DNA of 7,106 nt, from positions 1-7,106 of the forward strand of contig CAMPJH010000079.1 of NCBI GenBank assembly GCA_946886845.1. The letters are read 5' to 3'. Origin of the DNA: an uncultured Sphingomonas sp. Its GTDB lineage: Bacteria > Pseudomonadota > Alphaproteobacteria > Sphingomonadales > Sphingomonadaceae. Position 1 is the first letter of the stretch; each line of letters begins with the position of its first letter. Made by a program: the position numbers and the translations under genes. Shown piece by piece: positions 6,059 to 7,106 of this stretch. The notes under the pieces are model-generated. The model had not been told where the DNA came from. It did no database searches and saw only the letters and a list, made by a program, of their open reading frames with translations.

Positions 6059-7106
6059 GCGGCGAGGGGCTGATCCCCGAACCGCGCGCGGTTCATCCCG
6101 GCGCCGGCCAGTCGCGGCTCAAGGAGCTGATGCACCGCGGCACCGAATTCCTCGGCTGCGAGGTAGCGATCATGGGCGGCGCGATGAGCTGGATCTCGGA
6201 GCGTAACCTGGTGTCGGCAATCTCCAACGCCGGCGGCTTCGGAGTCATCGCTTGCGGGGCGATGGGTCCCGAGCTGCTCGACGCCGAGATCGCCGAAACC
6301 AAGACTCGGACGACCCGGCCGTTCGGAGTCAACCTCATCACCATGCATCCGCAGCTCTCCGAGCTGATCGACACCTGCGTGAAGCACGATGTCGGCCATG
6401 TCGTTCTGGCTGGGGGGCTCCCGCCGGGCTGGGCGATCGACAAGGTCAAGGCGAGCGGCGCCAAGCTGATGGCTTTCTCGCCAGCACTCAGCCTGGCCAA
6501 GAAGCTGATGCGGTCAAAGGTCGATGCGCTGGTGATCGAGGGGATGGAGGCGGGCGGCCATATCGGTCCCGTGTCGACCTCGGTGCTGGCGCAGGAGATC
6601 CTGCCGCACGTCTGCCACGACATCCCGGTATTCGTCGCCGGCGGCATTGGCCGCGGCGAAGCGATCGCCGCCTACCTCGAGATGGGCGCGGTCGGGGTGC
6701 AGCTCGGCACTCGCTTCGTCTGCGCCAACGAATGCATCGCCCATCCCAACTTCAAGCAAGCGTTTATCCGCGCTTCGGCCCGCGACGCGGTGCTTTCGGT
6801 GCAGATTGACCCACGGCTACCGGTCATCCCGGTGCGTGCCTTGAAGAACCGCGAGATGGAGAAGTTCGCCGCCAAGCAGCGCGAGGTCGCCGACCGGCTC
6901 GACAAGGAAGCGATCGAGATGGCCGAGGCCCAGCTGCAGATCGAGCATTATTGGGCGGGCGCGCTGCGCCGGGCGGTGATCGACGGCGATGTCGAGACCG
7001 GCAGCGTCATGGCCGGCCAGTCGGTCGGAATGGTCAAGCGCGAGGAGCCGGTGGCCGAGATCATACAGGAGCTGGTCGACGAAGCCGCCGCCGCCCTGGA
7101 AAGCCG
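6055..7106 (+). CDS. FMN-dependent NAD(P)H oxidoreductase, nitronate monooxygenase / FabK-like (3' end outside window)
   Basis: This TIM-barrel flavoprotein belongs to the superfamily of nitronate monooxygenases and FabK enoyl-ACP reductases. It is open from 6055 to the right edge (350 codons) with no stop, so the end is missing, though probably only a few residues. Motifs visible are SNAGGFGVIACGAM (57-70), FGVNLI (90-95), EGMEAGGHIG (162-171, with the likely active-site H169), VAGGIGRGEAIAAYLEMGAVGVQLGTRF (194-221) and, near the end, AGALRRAVIDGDVETGSVMAGQ (301-322). The GGHIG and GVQLGTRF parts bind FMN. The C-terminal GDVxxGSVMAGQ together with an RALKN segment (261-265) resembles FabK more than short nitronate monooxygenases, but the true substrate cannot be told from sequence. 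The ATG overlaps the lysC stop (ATGA), with AAGG four bases before it, implying translational coupling to lysC. Confidence 0.9.
   Translation, partial: MSGEGLIPEPRAVHPGAGQSRLKELMHRGTEFLGCEVAIMGGAMSWISERNLVSAISNAGGFGVIACGAMGPELLDAEIAETKTRTTRPFGVNLITMHPQLSELIDTCVKHDVGHVVLAGGLPPGWAIDKVKASGAKLMAFSPALSLAKKLMRSKVDALVIEGMEAGGHIGPVSTSVLAQEILPHVCHDIPVFVAGGIGRGEAIAAYLEMGAVGVQLGTRFVCANECIAHPNFKQAFIRASARDAVLSVQIDPRLPVIPVRALKNREMEKFAAKQREVADRLDKEAIEMAEAQLQIEHYWAGALRRAVIDGDVETGSVMAGQSVGMVKREEPVAEIIQELVDEAAAALES

Overview
The window looks like chromosomal DNA from an alphaproteobacterium, most likely a sphingomonad (Sphingomonadales). The basis is the high GC content, the codon use, the divergent ubiG/lysC pair next to each other, and sphingomonad-style small hypothetical proteins. 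This is inference from protein resemblance and gene order, since no rRNA or other marker gene is present. I see no mobile element, CRISPR array or tRNA, and no stretch longer than about 150 bases lacks a gene.

Layout from left to right. (1) Minus strand: the first 295 codons of homogentisate 1,2-dioxygenase (hmgA), running off the left edge. (2) Minus strand: a 66-residue single-span membrane protein with a seven-glycine run, followed by a strong terminator-like hairpin. (3) Plus strand: a 187-residue lipoprotein, then an 88-residue DUF2171 protein 27 bases further on. (4) Minus strand, convergent with the previous pair: a secreted DUF885-family metallopeptidase, transcribed downstream of ubiG (ubiquinone O-methyltransferase). 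(5) Plus strand, divergent from ubiG across only 43 bases: lysC (aspartate kinase), whose stop overlaps the start of a FabK/nitronate-monooxygenase-like flavin oxidoreductase that runs off the right edge.

The known genes are housekeeping metabolism: tyrosine catabolism, ubiquinone synthesis, and the entry step to lysine, threonine and methionine. The least described part is the 131-base divergent region between the 66-residue membrane protein and the lipoprotein. It holds a perfect inverted repeat whose arms read outward as two GGAAC elements. The minus-strand one is followed at exactly 16 bases by CGTT, the signature of the alphaproteobacterial general-stress sigma factor EcfG. The plus-strand one has CGTT at 15 bases. 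This suggests that three uncharacterised genes (small membrane protein, lipoprotein, DUF2171 protein) form an envelope or stress module under EcfG. A second notable signal is a well-formed internal ribosome binding site and ATG inside lysC, placed where other lysC genes start their separate regulatory beta subunit.
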